Shown here: positions 1 through 8,561 of the stretch, piece after piece
Layout: the number at the start of each line of letters is the position of its first letter
Position numbering within the stretch: the stretch's first letter is position 1
Assembly: GCA_001603595.1 (NCBI GenBank)
Contig: LUZK01000076.1
Coordinates: 1 to 50,761 of the forward strand
Source of the DNA: Bacteroidales bacterium Bact_19
GTDB lineage: Bacteria > Bacteroidota > Bacteroidia > Bacteroidales > ML635J-15
Direction of reading: 5' to 3'
DNA: 50,761 nucleotides
The notes under the pieces: generated by a model
Database searches by the model: none
The model's input: the letters and a program-made list of their open reading frames with translations, nothing else
What the model was told of the DNA's origin: nothing
Translations under genes and position numbers: made by a program

Positions 1-94
1 GCTTTTATGTTTAGTTAACTAACAAAAGTAGAAAAATAATTTAATTATATTTTAAAATATTTTACAAATTTTTTCAATTTATTATTTTTTTTGC

Positions 95-102
95 TATTTT
101 TG
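95..102 (+). promoter_or_regulatory. Bacteroidota promoter -7 box for the T9SS exported protein
   Basis: The sequence TATTTTTG matches the Bacteroidota -7 consensus TAnnTTTG and lies 24 bases before the ATG at 127. It places the transcript start near 108, which rules out any start codon further upstream for this gene. Confidence 0.6.
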
Positions 103-126
103 TATTTTGGAGAAAAAAAGGTAAAA

Positions 127-1695
127 ATGAAAACAACCGGTTTAGTCTTAATTTTAAGTTTGCTTATACTTAATTTTGGGGTGTATTCGCAAACGATAAA
201 TAATCAAGGTGCAAAGGTAATTGTTGCAAACGGCACAACCTTAAAATTCCAAAATCTAATAAATCAGGGAACCGGAGGTTATTTCTATTACAATACTGAT
301 TTATTTGTTCCAGGATATTGGAATAATATTAGTCCTGCAATCTTCAACCAAGGTAGCAGCGGCAAAGTTACTTTTAACGGGACTGTTCAACAAACAATAA
401 GAAGTAGTGGTAGTTCTTTCAGTAATGTAGAATTAAATAATACATCAGGCAATTATCAAGCTATTCTTTTGCAAGATAATATGACGGTTAATGGGGTATT
501 TACATTAACAAATGGAATTTTAAATACAAATGGTAATACTTTAGTTTTTGGTAATAGTGCATCAAGTAACTCAGGTAATTCGAATTCTTTCGTTGATGGT
601 AAAATGCAAAAATCCGGTAGTACGGCTTTTACATTCCCTTCCGGAAATGTTAACATCAGAGATTTTGCTGAAACTGCAGGTCCTCAAACATTCGTTGTTT
701 GGTCACCAATAAGAACCAATCCGGTTGCAAATACCACAGTTGAAGTAAGATATTTATATGATAACTCCGGCATGCCCGACTGGTGGGAACATGGTGGGAA
801 CATGGATGCTACCTTACACCATGTGAGCGACAGAGAATTTTGGTTGGTTAGTTCAACTGAAGATTTTACAAACGTTACTTTGTATTGGAATGATAATGCT
901 CATGCTCTCGGAGATGTTTGTGTACATGGGTTTGATTATGCAGATGCTTCACAATTTGTTCCGTCAGATTTAACTGTTGCATACTGGAATGGCTCTATGT
1001 GGGTTGATGCTGATTATGAATCAAGTTTATCAAATATTCAACATGATGCAGGATACATTACAAGCCGTTTTGTAATTCCATTTGGAGCTAAATCCAGTTC
1101 TTTTATTACTTATGGGTCTAAAAATAATCAAAATCCTTTGCCCGTTGAATTAGTGAGATTTTATGCAGAATGTTTCAATGATTATGTTGATTTGAACTGG
1201 GTTACAGCAAGCGAAAAATCAAATAGCGGCTTTGTGGTATTAAAATCTTTAGACCTTAAAAACTGGACTGAAATAGGTTTTGTTAAAGGTCAAGGAAATT
1301 CTAATCAGCTAAATACTTATTTATTAAGTGATAACAAAGTTTTTGGTAAGAATTATTATTACCGTTTGATGCAAGTTGATTTTGACGGAAAAGCAACTTA
1401 TTCTGATATTGTTAGTATCACCTGTGGTACTCCGATGCAAGAACCTGAGTTGATTATTTATCCTAATCCAACCAGAGGTAACGTAAATTTAATCGGTGGA
1501 AATATGCCGGGCGAAAATGCAAAAGTTTATGTTTATTCAATGCTTGGTACATTAGTTTATACAGCTGATATAAGAACTACTTCGGGCAGTTTCATACAAG
1601 AAATTAATTTAGATAAATTACAGCCTGCAATGTACACTATCAAAGTGGTATGCGACGATTTTACTGCAATTAAAAAACTTGAAAAAGCTCAATAG
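127..1695 (+). CDS. exported protein with T9SS type A sorting domain
   Basis: The protein is about 522 residues. It starts with a signal peptide (MKTTGLVLILSLLILNFGVYSQ) and ends with a typical type A sorting domain containing the YPNPTRGNVNL motif and a closing block on the pattern 'YTIKVVCDDFTAIKKLEK'. It is therefore probably exported through the type IX system and either attached to the surface or released. The middle is rich in Asn, Ser, Gly and aromatic residues, looks beta-rich, and has no catalytic motif I recognise. The start at 127 is preferred because an upstream promoter box lies inside any longer reading frame. Its stop is one base from the stop of the convergent beta-helix gene. 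An 11-base tandem duplication sits inside it at 781-802. Confidence 0.8.
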   Translation: MKTTGLVLILSLLILNFGVYSQTINNQGAKVIVANGTTLKFQNLINQGTGGYFYYNTDLFVPGYWNNISPAIFNQGSSGKVTFNGTVQQTIRSSGSSFSNVELNNTSGNYQAILLQDNMTVNGVFTLTNGILNTNGNTLVFGNSASSNSGNSNSFVDGKMQKSGSTAFTFPSGNVNIRDFAETAGPQTFVVWSPIRTNPVANTTVEVRYLYDNSGMPDWWEHGGNMDATLHHVSDREFWLVSSTEDFTNVTLYWNDNAHALGDVCVHGFDYADASQFVPSDLTVAYWNGSMWVDADYESSLSNIQHDAGYITSRFVIPFGAKSSSFITYGSKNNQNPLPVELVRFYAECFNDYVDLNWVTASEKSNSGFVVLKSLDLKNWTEIGFVKGQGNSNQLNTYLLSDNKVFGKNYYYRLMQVDFDGKATYSDIVSITCGTPMQEPELIIYPNPTRGNVNLIGGNMPGENAKVYVYSMLGTLVYTADIRTTSGSFIQEINLDKLQPAMYTIKVVCDDFTAIKKLEKAQ

Positions 1696-1696
1696 T

Positions 1697-3446
1697 TTAA
1701 CGCGTTATCATAATTTTATTTACAAAAGATTTATTGGTATTTGTAATAATTTTTATTAAATATAAACTGTTATTTAGTAAATCAACTTTTATTGTGCTGT
1801 TCTCTGAATATTGAGACATTATTTTTCTACCATAAACATCGTAAATACTGATTTGACAGTTAATGCAATCTGGATGGATATTAAAAGAGTGATTATCAGC
1901 TTGTAATATTTTATAGACATCTTGTGAAGAGTGATTTGAAATAAAACTTGGGATATTTTCACATTCGACAAAGCAATAATCACTGTAACTAAATCTATTT
2001 TTAGCAGGTATAGAAAATTGGTTTAAAGCATTGGGATAACCTATTGCAGGCCATTGTAAATTATCGAAATAACATGGAGAGGAACTTAAAAAATATGAAG
2101 ATGTGCTGATATTTGTGGTATTTGCAGGATTACAGTTTCCTTTAACATTGTTTCCATGTAAAAAATTTCCGTTTCCCATAATTGTGAAATTTCCGAGTAG
2201 CCATTGAGTGTTGGTAATTTCATTTCCGACAAAAACAGTAGAATCGGTAGGGGGATTAAAATTCATAACAATTCCGTATTTTTCAAGTCTGTTTCGATAA
2301 AATACATTATAAGGTCCATTTTTTCCATGAGAGTCGTCAATCACTGCATTTTGAGCAATATTGCCTTCAAACAAATTACAATAAGGGTAATTTCCATGCA
2401 AAACCAAATCACCGGCAGAACCTGAAGGCAATAATCCTTGTTGCCAGTAAGGGTTAATGGAATAATTATAGGCAATTACATTGCCGTTTGCTCCTGATTG
2501 CAATAAAATTGAATGGCGAAGATTATTGAAGATATTATTTTCAATCAAGCAATCGCTTGAAGAAGCTTCAATTTCAGTGCCGTATCCTTGACCACCCTCA
2601 CCATAAGCAAAAGCATGATGAAAATACGAACCTGATATCTTTATGTTTTTACTGTTCGAAATGCTGACATGAGCGAAATTACATTTTTCAGATTCTATTG
2701 CGGATATTTCACAATTAAAGGCATTACTCAAATTTATATTTGATGTTTGATAGTTTGTCTGGTCAATTCTTAAAATTTTTAAATTAGAAATTTTGATATT
2801 AGTTGCCGGATTTATTTTTGTAATGCAAGCATTTTTATCAACGTAGAAATTATGTCTGATAAAATTATCAAGAAAAATAGTATCTTCTTTAATTTCTGTA
2901 ATAATCAGGATTTGTCCCATATCGCTCGTCGCCCAATCGGAGAACATATAATCATTTCCGTCCATTTTTAGTTTAATGATGTTACCTTCTTGGAATTCAG
3001 AAGATTGGTTACAGATTAGAAAATTAGTGTTTTTAATGGCTTGGGTTACATGGATGCAATTATTGTTTTGAGTTCCGTAAATATTTATAAGATTTCCATT
3101 TCCGGCATTATTAAATGAGAGAATAGTTTCATCGCAAGATTCTCCTAAAATGCTGATATTAGATGGAATTTGAAATGATTGGGTAAAATTAAAGATGCCG
3201 GCAGGAAAAATAAGCGTACCTCCCTGTTTCAGACAAGTAATTCAAAGCCTCTATAAATGCTGTGTTATCATCTAAATTGTCATCAGGCAAAGCTCCAAAG
3301 TCAATGATGTTGATTACATTGTGTTCATTGTTAATTTCTGAATATAGTCCGGATTTTGAAAAGTCTGTTAAATAATTCCATGGAATTTGACCTTGAATAA
3401 TAACATAAACAGAAATTAAAAAACTAAATATTAAAAGTTTTTTCAT
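1697..3446 (-). pseudogene. secreted right-handed beta-helix protein (pectate-lyase-like) with T9SS sorting domain, frameshifted
   Basis: A signal peptide (MKKLLIFSFLISVYVIIQGQ) is followed by the pectate-lyase-superfamily opening NIIDFGALPDDNLDDNTAFIEAL. The frame then breaks at the CCC run at 3222-3224 (GGG in the gene). Reading continues one frame over with GGTLIFPAGIF, the usual next motif of the family, and stays open to 1697. Removing one G would restore a protein of about 582 residues: beta-helix repeats (NIKISGSYFHH, CLIENNIFNNLRHSILLQ, NVIAYNYS), then a type A sorting domain ending FVNKIMITR. It follows the response regulator gene by 3 bases, so it is the last gene of that operon. 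It may be a real pseudogene, a phase-variable tract or a sequencing error. The substrate is unknown. Confidence 0.8.
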
Positions 3447-3449
3447 TTA

Positions 3450-4103
3450 TTATATTTTTACAATATTGTGTTTAATTGCAAACATTACAAGACTTGCAGT
3501 ATTGTTTGTATTTGTTTTTTCCATAATATTGGCTCTGTGCTTTTCGACAGTTCTTTTACTTAAGAATAATTTTTCGCCAATTTCTATATTCGAGTAACCT
3601 TGACAAATTAGTTGAATAATTTCAATTTCTCTTTGGGTTAGATTTTTTAAAACAATTTCATCGGGATTATTTCCATGTATATTTTTAATAATATTTTGTA
3701 AAAGTTCTTGACTGAAATAGTTTTTCCCTTCAATAACTGAATTTAATGCTTTAAAAACTTCGTCTATATCGGAATCCTTCATTAGAAAACCGCAAACTCC
3801 AAGGTTTACCATTTTGTAATAGTATTCTTCGTCTCCATACATCGAAAGAGTAATAATTTTTAAATTTGGACAATTTTTAAGAGCAATTTGGGCGGCTTCA
3901 ATTCCGTTCATTTCCGGCATTTGAATATCAAGTAATACAATGTCCACCGGTACAATGTTAAGTAAATTAATAAATTCTTTTCCATTTGATGCTTCAGCAA
4001 TTACTTTAAACTTTGTTGATTTATTCAATAGTAATTTCAATCCATTTCTGAAAAGTGCATGGTCATCAACTATAATAATGTTATATACTTTATCATCATT
4101 CAT
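3450..4103 (-). CDS. NarL/LuxR-type response regulator
   Basis: This 217-residue protein has an N-terminal receiver domain (IIIVDDHALFRNGL, phosphoacceptor Asp59 in VLLDIQMPEMNG, Lys in FLMKDSD) and a C-terminal LuxR-type helix-turn-helix (LTQREIEIIQLICQGYSNIEIGEKL then TVEKHRANIMEK). It should bind DNA when phosphorylated. The partner is almost certainly the histidine kinase directly upstream, because the ATG at 4103 overlaps the end of the kinase gene by 8 bases. A longer start six residues upstream exists but would increase the overlap. The downstream beta-helix gene begins 3 bases after its stop, so the regulator may control its own operon or other surface genes. Targets cannot be read from the sequence. 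Confidence 0.92.
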   Translation of the reverse strand: MNDDKVYNIIIVDDHALFRNGLKLLLNKSTKFKVIAEASNGKEFINLLNIVPVDIVLLDIQMPEMNGIEAAQIALKNCPNLKIITLSMYGDEEYYYKMVNLGVCGFLMKDSDIDEVFKALNSVIEGKNYFSQELLQNIIKNIHGNNPDEIVLKNLTQREIEIIQLICQGYSNIEIGEKLFLSKRTVEKHRANIMEKTNTNNTASLVMFAIKHNIVKI

Positions 4104-5052
4104 TGTTAAAAGGGATTTCAATTAATACTTCGGTTCCTTTGCCTGAAGAACTGTTAAATTCAACTTTACCTTTAAGACTGTGTATTCGGCTGATAATATT
4201 ATAGAGTCCTGTACCTTTCTCCTGAGATTTAAAAAGAGCATTGGTTTCGAATCCTGAGCCGTCGTCTTTATAGTTTAGTTTTATTCCGAAAAGATCATAA
4301 TTTAGGTTTATGATAATTTTTTTTGCTTTCGCATGCTTTATAGTATTATTTACCAATTCACAAACAACTCTGTAAATAATCGCTTCAGTATTAGCATCAA
4401 AACGATGGTTGTTGATGTTTGAGTTATAAACAATTTTTATTGTACCTGTGTTTATAATTTTTTGGAGGAAGTTTCTAATTGCTTTGTCGAGACCAAAATT
4501 ATCCAGGACATGAGGACTAAGATTGTTACTTATGTCTTTAATACTTCTAATAGCTTCTATTGTAACAGTTTCAAGGTTATTAATAATTTCTGAATTTGTT
4601 TCGGTATTATTTGATTTTTTTAGTGCAGATAAAGACATTTTTACTGTAGAAAGTAGTGGTCCCAGTCCGTCGTGTAGGTCTTTAGCCAGGCGTTTACGTT
4701 CGTTTTCTTCGGCCTGAATCATTACGGCTAGAAGACGTTTTTCATTAGCACGAGTTTCGTTTTCCATTTTTTCCATGTAAATAAAAATTTTGCGGATAAG
4801 CACTAATCCGATAGCAAAAAATATTGCAGAACTTACACCAAGCCACATGTATAAAAGCCTGTAATCTTTTGGCTCTACATTAAAGTAAAATGGAAGAGCT
4901 TCAAGTATCATTCGCATTAAAAGTGATGCAAATCCAAGACTGATAAAAATCCAAGATAGATTGTATTTTGTTTTTCGCATCAATCTCAGTGAAAGAAAGG
5001 CTGCAACAATCTGAAAAATAATTGCTATGAAAAGTACCAATCTAAGAAACAT
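4096..5052 (-). CDS. membrane sensor histidine kinase, HisKA_3 (NarX/LiaS-like) type
   Basis: The protein is 318 residues. Three hydrophobic segments lie in the first about 92 residues with no large external sensor domain, so the signal may be sensed in the membrane. A short coiled coil follows, then a HisKA_3 dimerisation region with the phosphoacceptor His127 in ERKRLAKDLHDGLGPLLS, and a C-terminal HATPase_c domain (N-box VNNTIKHAKAKK, G1 DDGSGF, G2 KGTGLYNI). This layout is typical of kinases paired with NarL-type regulators, and such a regulator overlaps its 3' end by 8 bases. A promoter box lies at 5075-5082. Confidence 0.92.
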   Translation of the reverse strand: MFLRLVLFIAIIFQIVAAFLSLRLMRKTKYNLSWIFISLGFASLLMRMILEALPFYFNVEPKDYRLLYMWLGVSSAIFFAIGLVLIRKIFIYMEKMENETRANEKRLLAVMIQAEENERKRLAKDLHDGLGPLLSTVKMSLSALKKSNNTETNSEIINNLETVTIEAIRSIKDISNNLSPHVLDNFGLDKAIRNFLQKIINTGTIKIVYNSNINNHRFDANTEAIIYRVVCELVNNTIKHAKAKKIIINLNYDLFGIKLNYKDDGSGFETNALFKSQEKGTGLYNIISRIHSLKGKVEFNSSSGKGTEVLIEIPFNNE

Positions 5053-5074
5053 GCTCCTGATTTAGAGTTTAATG

Positions 5075-5082
5075 CAAAGATA
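5075..5082 (-). promoter_or_regulatory. promoter -7 box for the kinase-regulator-beta-helix operon
   Basis: On the minus strand the sequence reads TATCTTTG, a match to TAnnTTTG, 22 bases before the kinase ATG. It probably drives all three genes down to 1697. Confidence 0.55.
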
Positions 5083-5180
5083 TTAAAAAACGAATAAATT
5101 TTAATCCGGATGTGGATTTTTGTACTTAAAAAATAATTAGTTCGAATAGGTTTTAGAAATTCAGTGAACTTATGCTTGAT

Positions 5181-5222
5181 AAAAAAAAAGCTGCTCGTTT
5201 TTAGGAACAGCTTCTTTTTTTT
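5181..5222 (-). terminator. Rho-independent terminator after serC
   Basis: On the minus strand a GCTGTTC/GAGCAGC stem (one G-U pair) with a loop of about 8 bases is followed by nine T. A T run on the other side might allow weak termination of plus-strand transcripts as well, but the stem is worse in that direction (a C-A mismatch). Confidence 0.8.
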
Positions 5223-5244
5223 AATCTTTTAAAAATATTGAATA

Positions 5245-6315
5245 TTATACTTTTTCTTTTTCGAAATCTTTCATTGCTTGAACTAAGGCTTTAACATCTT
5301 TGATAGTACAAGCATTATAGGTAGAAGCTCTGAATCCGCCAACTGATCTATGACCTTTAATTCCCACGATATTTCTTGCTGATGCGTATTTTGCAAATTC
5401 TTCTTCGAATTGTTTGTATTCTTCTTTAAGAACGAAAACAATATTCATTCTCGATCTGTCTTCTTTTACAACAGGGCAATAGAAAATTTTGCTTTCGTCA
5501 ATAGCCTGATAAAGCATGTTAGCTCTTTCGTCGGCGAGTTTATTCATAGCCTGGAGTCCACCCATTTCTTTTACCCAAAGAAGGGTTTCGCGAACAGCAA
5601 AAATATTAACACAAGGAGGGGTATTATACATAGACCCATTATCTATATGAGTTTGGTATTTTAACATCGTTGGGATAGGACGGTCAGCTACTCTTTCGAG
5701 CATATCTTTACGAATAATAACAAAAGTAACTCCTGCAGGTCCCATATTTTTTTGAGCACCACCATAAATCATTGCATATTTGCTAACATCAATGGGACGA
5801 CTTAAAATATCCGATGACATATCAGCAATTAATGGAACATTAAAACTCCAATCTTCGAGAATTTCAGTTCCTCGTATGGTATTGTTTGTGGTAATATGAA
5901 CATAATCAACATCAGCAGGAACTTCAAAGTTTTTAGGAATATAAGTGAAATTTTTGTCCTTAGAACTAACTTCAATTACTTCGCCAAAAAGTTTTGCTTC
6001 TTTAATGGCATTTGTTGCCCAAGTACCTGTGTTCAAATAGAATGCTTTGGTCTTTAGAAAGTTATAAGGAATCATGCAAAATTGAAGACTTGCTCCACCT
6101 CCGAGGAATAAAACAGAATAATTGTCTGGGATGTTGAGAACTTCTTTCATCAAAGCAACTGTTTCGTCCATTATTGCCTGAAATTCTTTTCCTCGATGCG
6201 AAACTTCCATAATGGATTGACCACTATTGTTAAGCTCTAAAATTGCTTTTGCGGTATTTTCCAATGTGCGATCTGATAATTTACAAGGTCCGGCATTAAA
6301 AATGTGTTTTCTCAT
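5245..6315 (-). CDS. serC: 3-phosphoserine/phosphohydroxythreonine aminotransferase SerC
   Basis: SerC is a PLP enzyme that makes 3-phosphoserine from 3-phosphohydroxypyruvate and glutamate, and also acts in pyridoxal phosphate synthesis. The 356-residue length is normal. It begins with the family signature [13 protein letters not shown] (usual form 'FsAGPa.lp..vl'), has the glycine-rich [10 protein letters not shown] phosphate site, the PLP-binding lysine at about Lys189 in [13 protein letters not shown], and [15 protein letters not shown] near the C-terminus. It is cytoplasmic. It is a single-gene unit here with its own promoter box (6348-6355) and terminator (5181-5222). The serA gene that often accompanies it is not in the window. 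Confidence 0.96.
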   Translation of the reverse strand: MRKHIFNAGPCKLSDRTLENTAKAILELNNSGQSIMEVSHRGKEFQAIMDETVALMKEVLNIPDNYSVLFLGGGASLQFCMIPYNFLKTKAFYLNTGTWATNAIKEAKLFGEVIEVSSKDKNFTYIPKNFEVPADVDYVHITTNNTIRGTEILEDWSFNVPLIADMSSDILSRPIDVSKYAMIYGGAQKNMGPAGVTFVIIRKDMLERVADRPIPTMLKYQTHIDNGSMYNTPPCVNIFAVRETLLWVKEMGGLQAMNKLADERANMLYQAIDESKIFYCPVVKEDRSRMNIVFVLKEEYKQFEEEFAKYASARNIVGIKGHRSVGGFRASTYNACTIKDVKALVQAMKDFEKEKV

Positions 6316-6347
6316 AATTTTTTTGTTTTAGAGTTATTTTTTTTTAG

Positions 6348-6355
6348 CAAAAATA
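6348..6355 (-). promoter_or_regulatory. promoter -7 box for serC
   Basis: The minus strand reads TATTTTTG (TAnnTTTG), 32 bases before the serC ATG. This fits a leader of about 25 bases. Confidence 0.55.
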
Positions 6356-6519
6356 AAAAATGAAAATAATATAAAATACAAACTGATGTAAAACATATTA
6401 AAAAAAAATAAAAATCGTTAAATGTGTTGTAACCCATATATTTAAAGAAGAAAAATTTTATTCAGTATTGAAAAAATAAGATCTTTGTAATAAAATTTTT
6501 ATAAAATCGTTATTTTAAT

Positions 6520-6527
6520 TATATTTG
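6520..6527 (+). promoter_or_regulatory. promoter -7 box almost touching the ATG at 6535
   Basis: TATATTTG matches TAnnTTTG and ends only 7 bases before the ATG. Transcription would begin at or within a few bases of the start codon, so the mRNA should be leaderless or nearly so. Confidence 0.55.
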
Positions 6528-6534
6528 TTACCGT

Positions 6535-7140
6535 ATGAAATTTTTAAAACTAATATTGTTGTTGATTGTTTTGTGTTTGCCGTACTTATCATTTTCACAG
6601 GAAGGAGAAGTTCGATCAACGCGACCTTTGACAAAATGGGAAAAAATGTTTTCGGAGGTTCGTTACGGTGAAAATATCTATAAAACAGGAAGTAATTGGT
6701 TAACTATTGGTTATGGCAGAGGTTTGCATACTAATAAAGATGATATAAATCAAAATTTTGCTTTAACATATCATCATCGTTACAAAGCTATGTATTTTAA
6801 TGCCGGATGGCATTATTCTTCTAAGGATTTTTTTTTAAAGCGTCCGATGGAGCAACTAAATGATATACATTTAGGAGCCGGTCTGAGATTCGAAGACAGG
6901 TGGTATAATTTTGGTTTTTTCATCGGACCATCTTATGCAATAACTTGGATACCCGTAAATCAAAATCTCTCAAAAATTTACGGACAATTAGGGGCAGTAG
7001 TTCAAATTGAAACAACTTTTAAGTATTTTTATGATTTAGGAATTGGCACCACTTTTTATGGAAGTTTTAATAAGCGTTATCAAGTTGTAGGTATTCAAAT
7101 TCATCATTATTTTTCAAATGCTTTCGTTACGAAATATTAA
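6535..7140 (+). CDS. predicted outer-membrane beta-barrel protein, unknown function
   Basis: The protein is 201 residues with a signal peptide (MKFLKLILLLIVLCLPYLSFSQ). The mature part is made of alternating aromatic and polar stretches (NWLTIGYGRGLHTN, FALTYHHRYKAMYFNAGWHYSS, WYNFGFFIGPSYAITWI, YDLGIGTTFYGSF, YQVVGIQIHHYF), which look like the strands of a small outer-membrane barrel. I do not recognise the family. The M20 dipeptidase starts 16 bases downstream without an evident promoter of its own, so the two are probably co-transcribed. Confidence 0.7.
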   Translation: MKFLKLILLLIVLCLPYLSFSQEGEVRSTRPLTKWEKMFSEVRYGENIYKTGSNWLTIGYGRGLHTNKDDINQNFALTYHHRYKAMYFNAGWHYSSKDFFLKRPMEQLNDIHLGAGLRFEDRWYNFGFFIGPSYAITWIPVNQNLSKIYGQLGAVVQIETTFKYFYDLGIGTTFYGSFNKRYQVVGIQIHHYFSNAFVTKY

Positions 7141-7156
7141 TCAAAAATTAAATACT

Positions 7157-8530
7157 ATGAACATTATTAAAGATTACATTGAACAAAACAAAGAACGTTT
7201 TCTGGACGAGTTATTCGGCTTAATTCGTATTCCATCAATCAGTTCGATTCAAGAACACAAGGCTGATATGGTAAGATGTGCCGAATATTGGAGAGATATG
7301 ATTTTGCAAGCCGGAGCCGATAAGGCTGAAGTGATGCCAACAGATGGAAATCCTGTCGTTTACGGAGAAAAGATTATTGATACATCGTTGCCAACCGTTA
7401 TGGTGTATGCCCACTATGATGTCATGCCTGTTGATCCTATTGATTTATGGAAAAGTCCGCCTTTTGAACCTGAAATCAGAGATGGAAAAATTTATGCTAG
7501 AGGTGCAGATGATGATAAAGGTCAGGGATTTATGCATGCAAAGGCTTTTGAATTAATGGTAAAGACTAACACACTGCCGTGTAATGTAAAATTTATGATT
7601 GAAGGGGAGGAAGAAATTGGTTCGCCAAGTTTGGGGAAATGGTGCAGTAAAAATAAAGAAATGCTAAAAGCTGATATAATTTTGGTTTCTGATACAGGAA
7701 TGATTGCTCCTGATATTCCAAGCATTACAATAGGACTTAGAGGATTATCGTATTGGCAAGTAGAAGTTACAGGTCCCAACAGAGATTTACATAGTGGATT
7801 ATTTGGTGGAGCCGTTGCTAATCCTATAAATGTTTTGTGCAAGATGATTGCGGATATGCAAGATGCTGATGGCAAAATAACTATTCCCGGTTTTTATGCC
7901 GATGTGCTGGAAGTTACCGAAGAAGAGAGAAAAAAATTAAATATGGCTCCTTTTAACGAAGAAGAATACAAAAAGGCAATAGCTGTAAAAGCCTTAAAAG
8001 GAGAAAAAGGTTATACAACCATTGAAAGAACCGGAATTAGACCAACTTTTGATGTATGCGGAATATGGGGAGGTTATACGGGAGAAGGAGCAAAGACTGT
8101 TTTGCCTTCCAAAGCTTATGCAAAAATTTCCTGTCGTCTTGTTCCAAATCAGCATCATGAAAAAATATCAAAACTTTTTAAAGAATATTTTGAGTCAATT
8201 GCTCCGGAATATGTTACAGTAGAGGTAACACCACTACACGGAGGTCAGGCTTATGTTTGCCCGATTGAATTACCTGCATACAAAGCTGCTGAAAAAGCCT
8301 ATTTGGAAGTTTTCGGCAAATTACCTATTCCGGTACGCTCAGGAGGTAGTATCCCAATCATTTCTACTTTTGAGGAAATTTTAGGAATAAAGTCAATTTT
8401 GATGGGGTTTGGATTAGAATCTGATGCAATTCATTCTCCAAACGAAAATTATCCTTTGTATAATTTTTATAAAGGTATTGAAACAATCCCGTTGTTTTAT
8501 AAGTACTTTGCTGAAATAATGAAAAAGTAA
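7157..8530 (+). CDS. M20 family dipeptidase
   Basis: This is a cytoplasmic zinc peptidase of the M20/M25/M40 type, 457 residues, related to the CNDP-like dipeptidases. Metal ligands and catalytic residues are in place: YAHYDVMP (His, followed by the catalytic Asp), GADDDKGQG (bridging Asp), EGEEEIGS (catalytic Glu and Glu ligand), LVSDTG (Asp), and IHSPNENYPL (His) near the C-terminus. The dimerisation lid in the middle contains the LRGLSYWQVEVTGPNRDLHSG motif. The ATG at 7157 is chosen because the frame upstream runs into the preceding gene. A strong terminator follows. Just past it, in the opposite direction, lies a POT-like transporter, so peptide uptake and cleavage may be linked here. 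Confidence 0.92.
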   Translation: MNIIKDYIEQNKERFLDELFGLIRIPSISSIQEHKADMVRCAEYWRDMILQAGADKAEVMPTDGNPVVYGEKIIDTSLPTVMVYAHYDVMPVDPIDLWKSPPFEPEIRDGKIYARGADDDKGQGFMHAKAFELMVKTNTLPCNVKFMIEGEEEIGSPSLGKWCSKNKEMLKADIILVSDTGMIAPDIPSITIGLRGLSYWQVEVTGPNRDLHSGLFGGAVANPINVLCKMIADMQDADGKITIPGFYADVLEVTEEERKKLNMAPFNEEEYKKAIAVKALKGEKGYTTIERTGIRPTFDVCGIWGGYTGEGAKTVLPSKAYAKISCRLVPNQHHEKISKLFKEYFESIAPEYVTVEVTPLHGGQAYVCPIELPAYKAAEKAYLEVFGKLPIPVRSGGSIPIISTFEEILGIKSILMGFGLESDAIHSPNENYPLYNFYKGIETIPLFYKYFAEIMKK

Positions 8531-8538
8531 TTATTATA

Positions 8539-8561
8539 AGCTGCCTTTTGGCAGCTTTTTT
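8539..8561 (+). terminator. Rho-independent terminator after the dipeptidase gene
   Basis: A perfect GCTGCC-TTTT-GGCAGC hairpin is followed by six T. The last bases overlap the stop codon of the convergent transporter gene. Confidence 0.85.
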
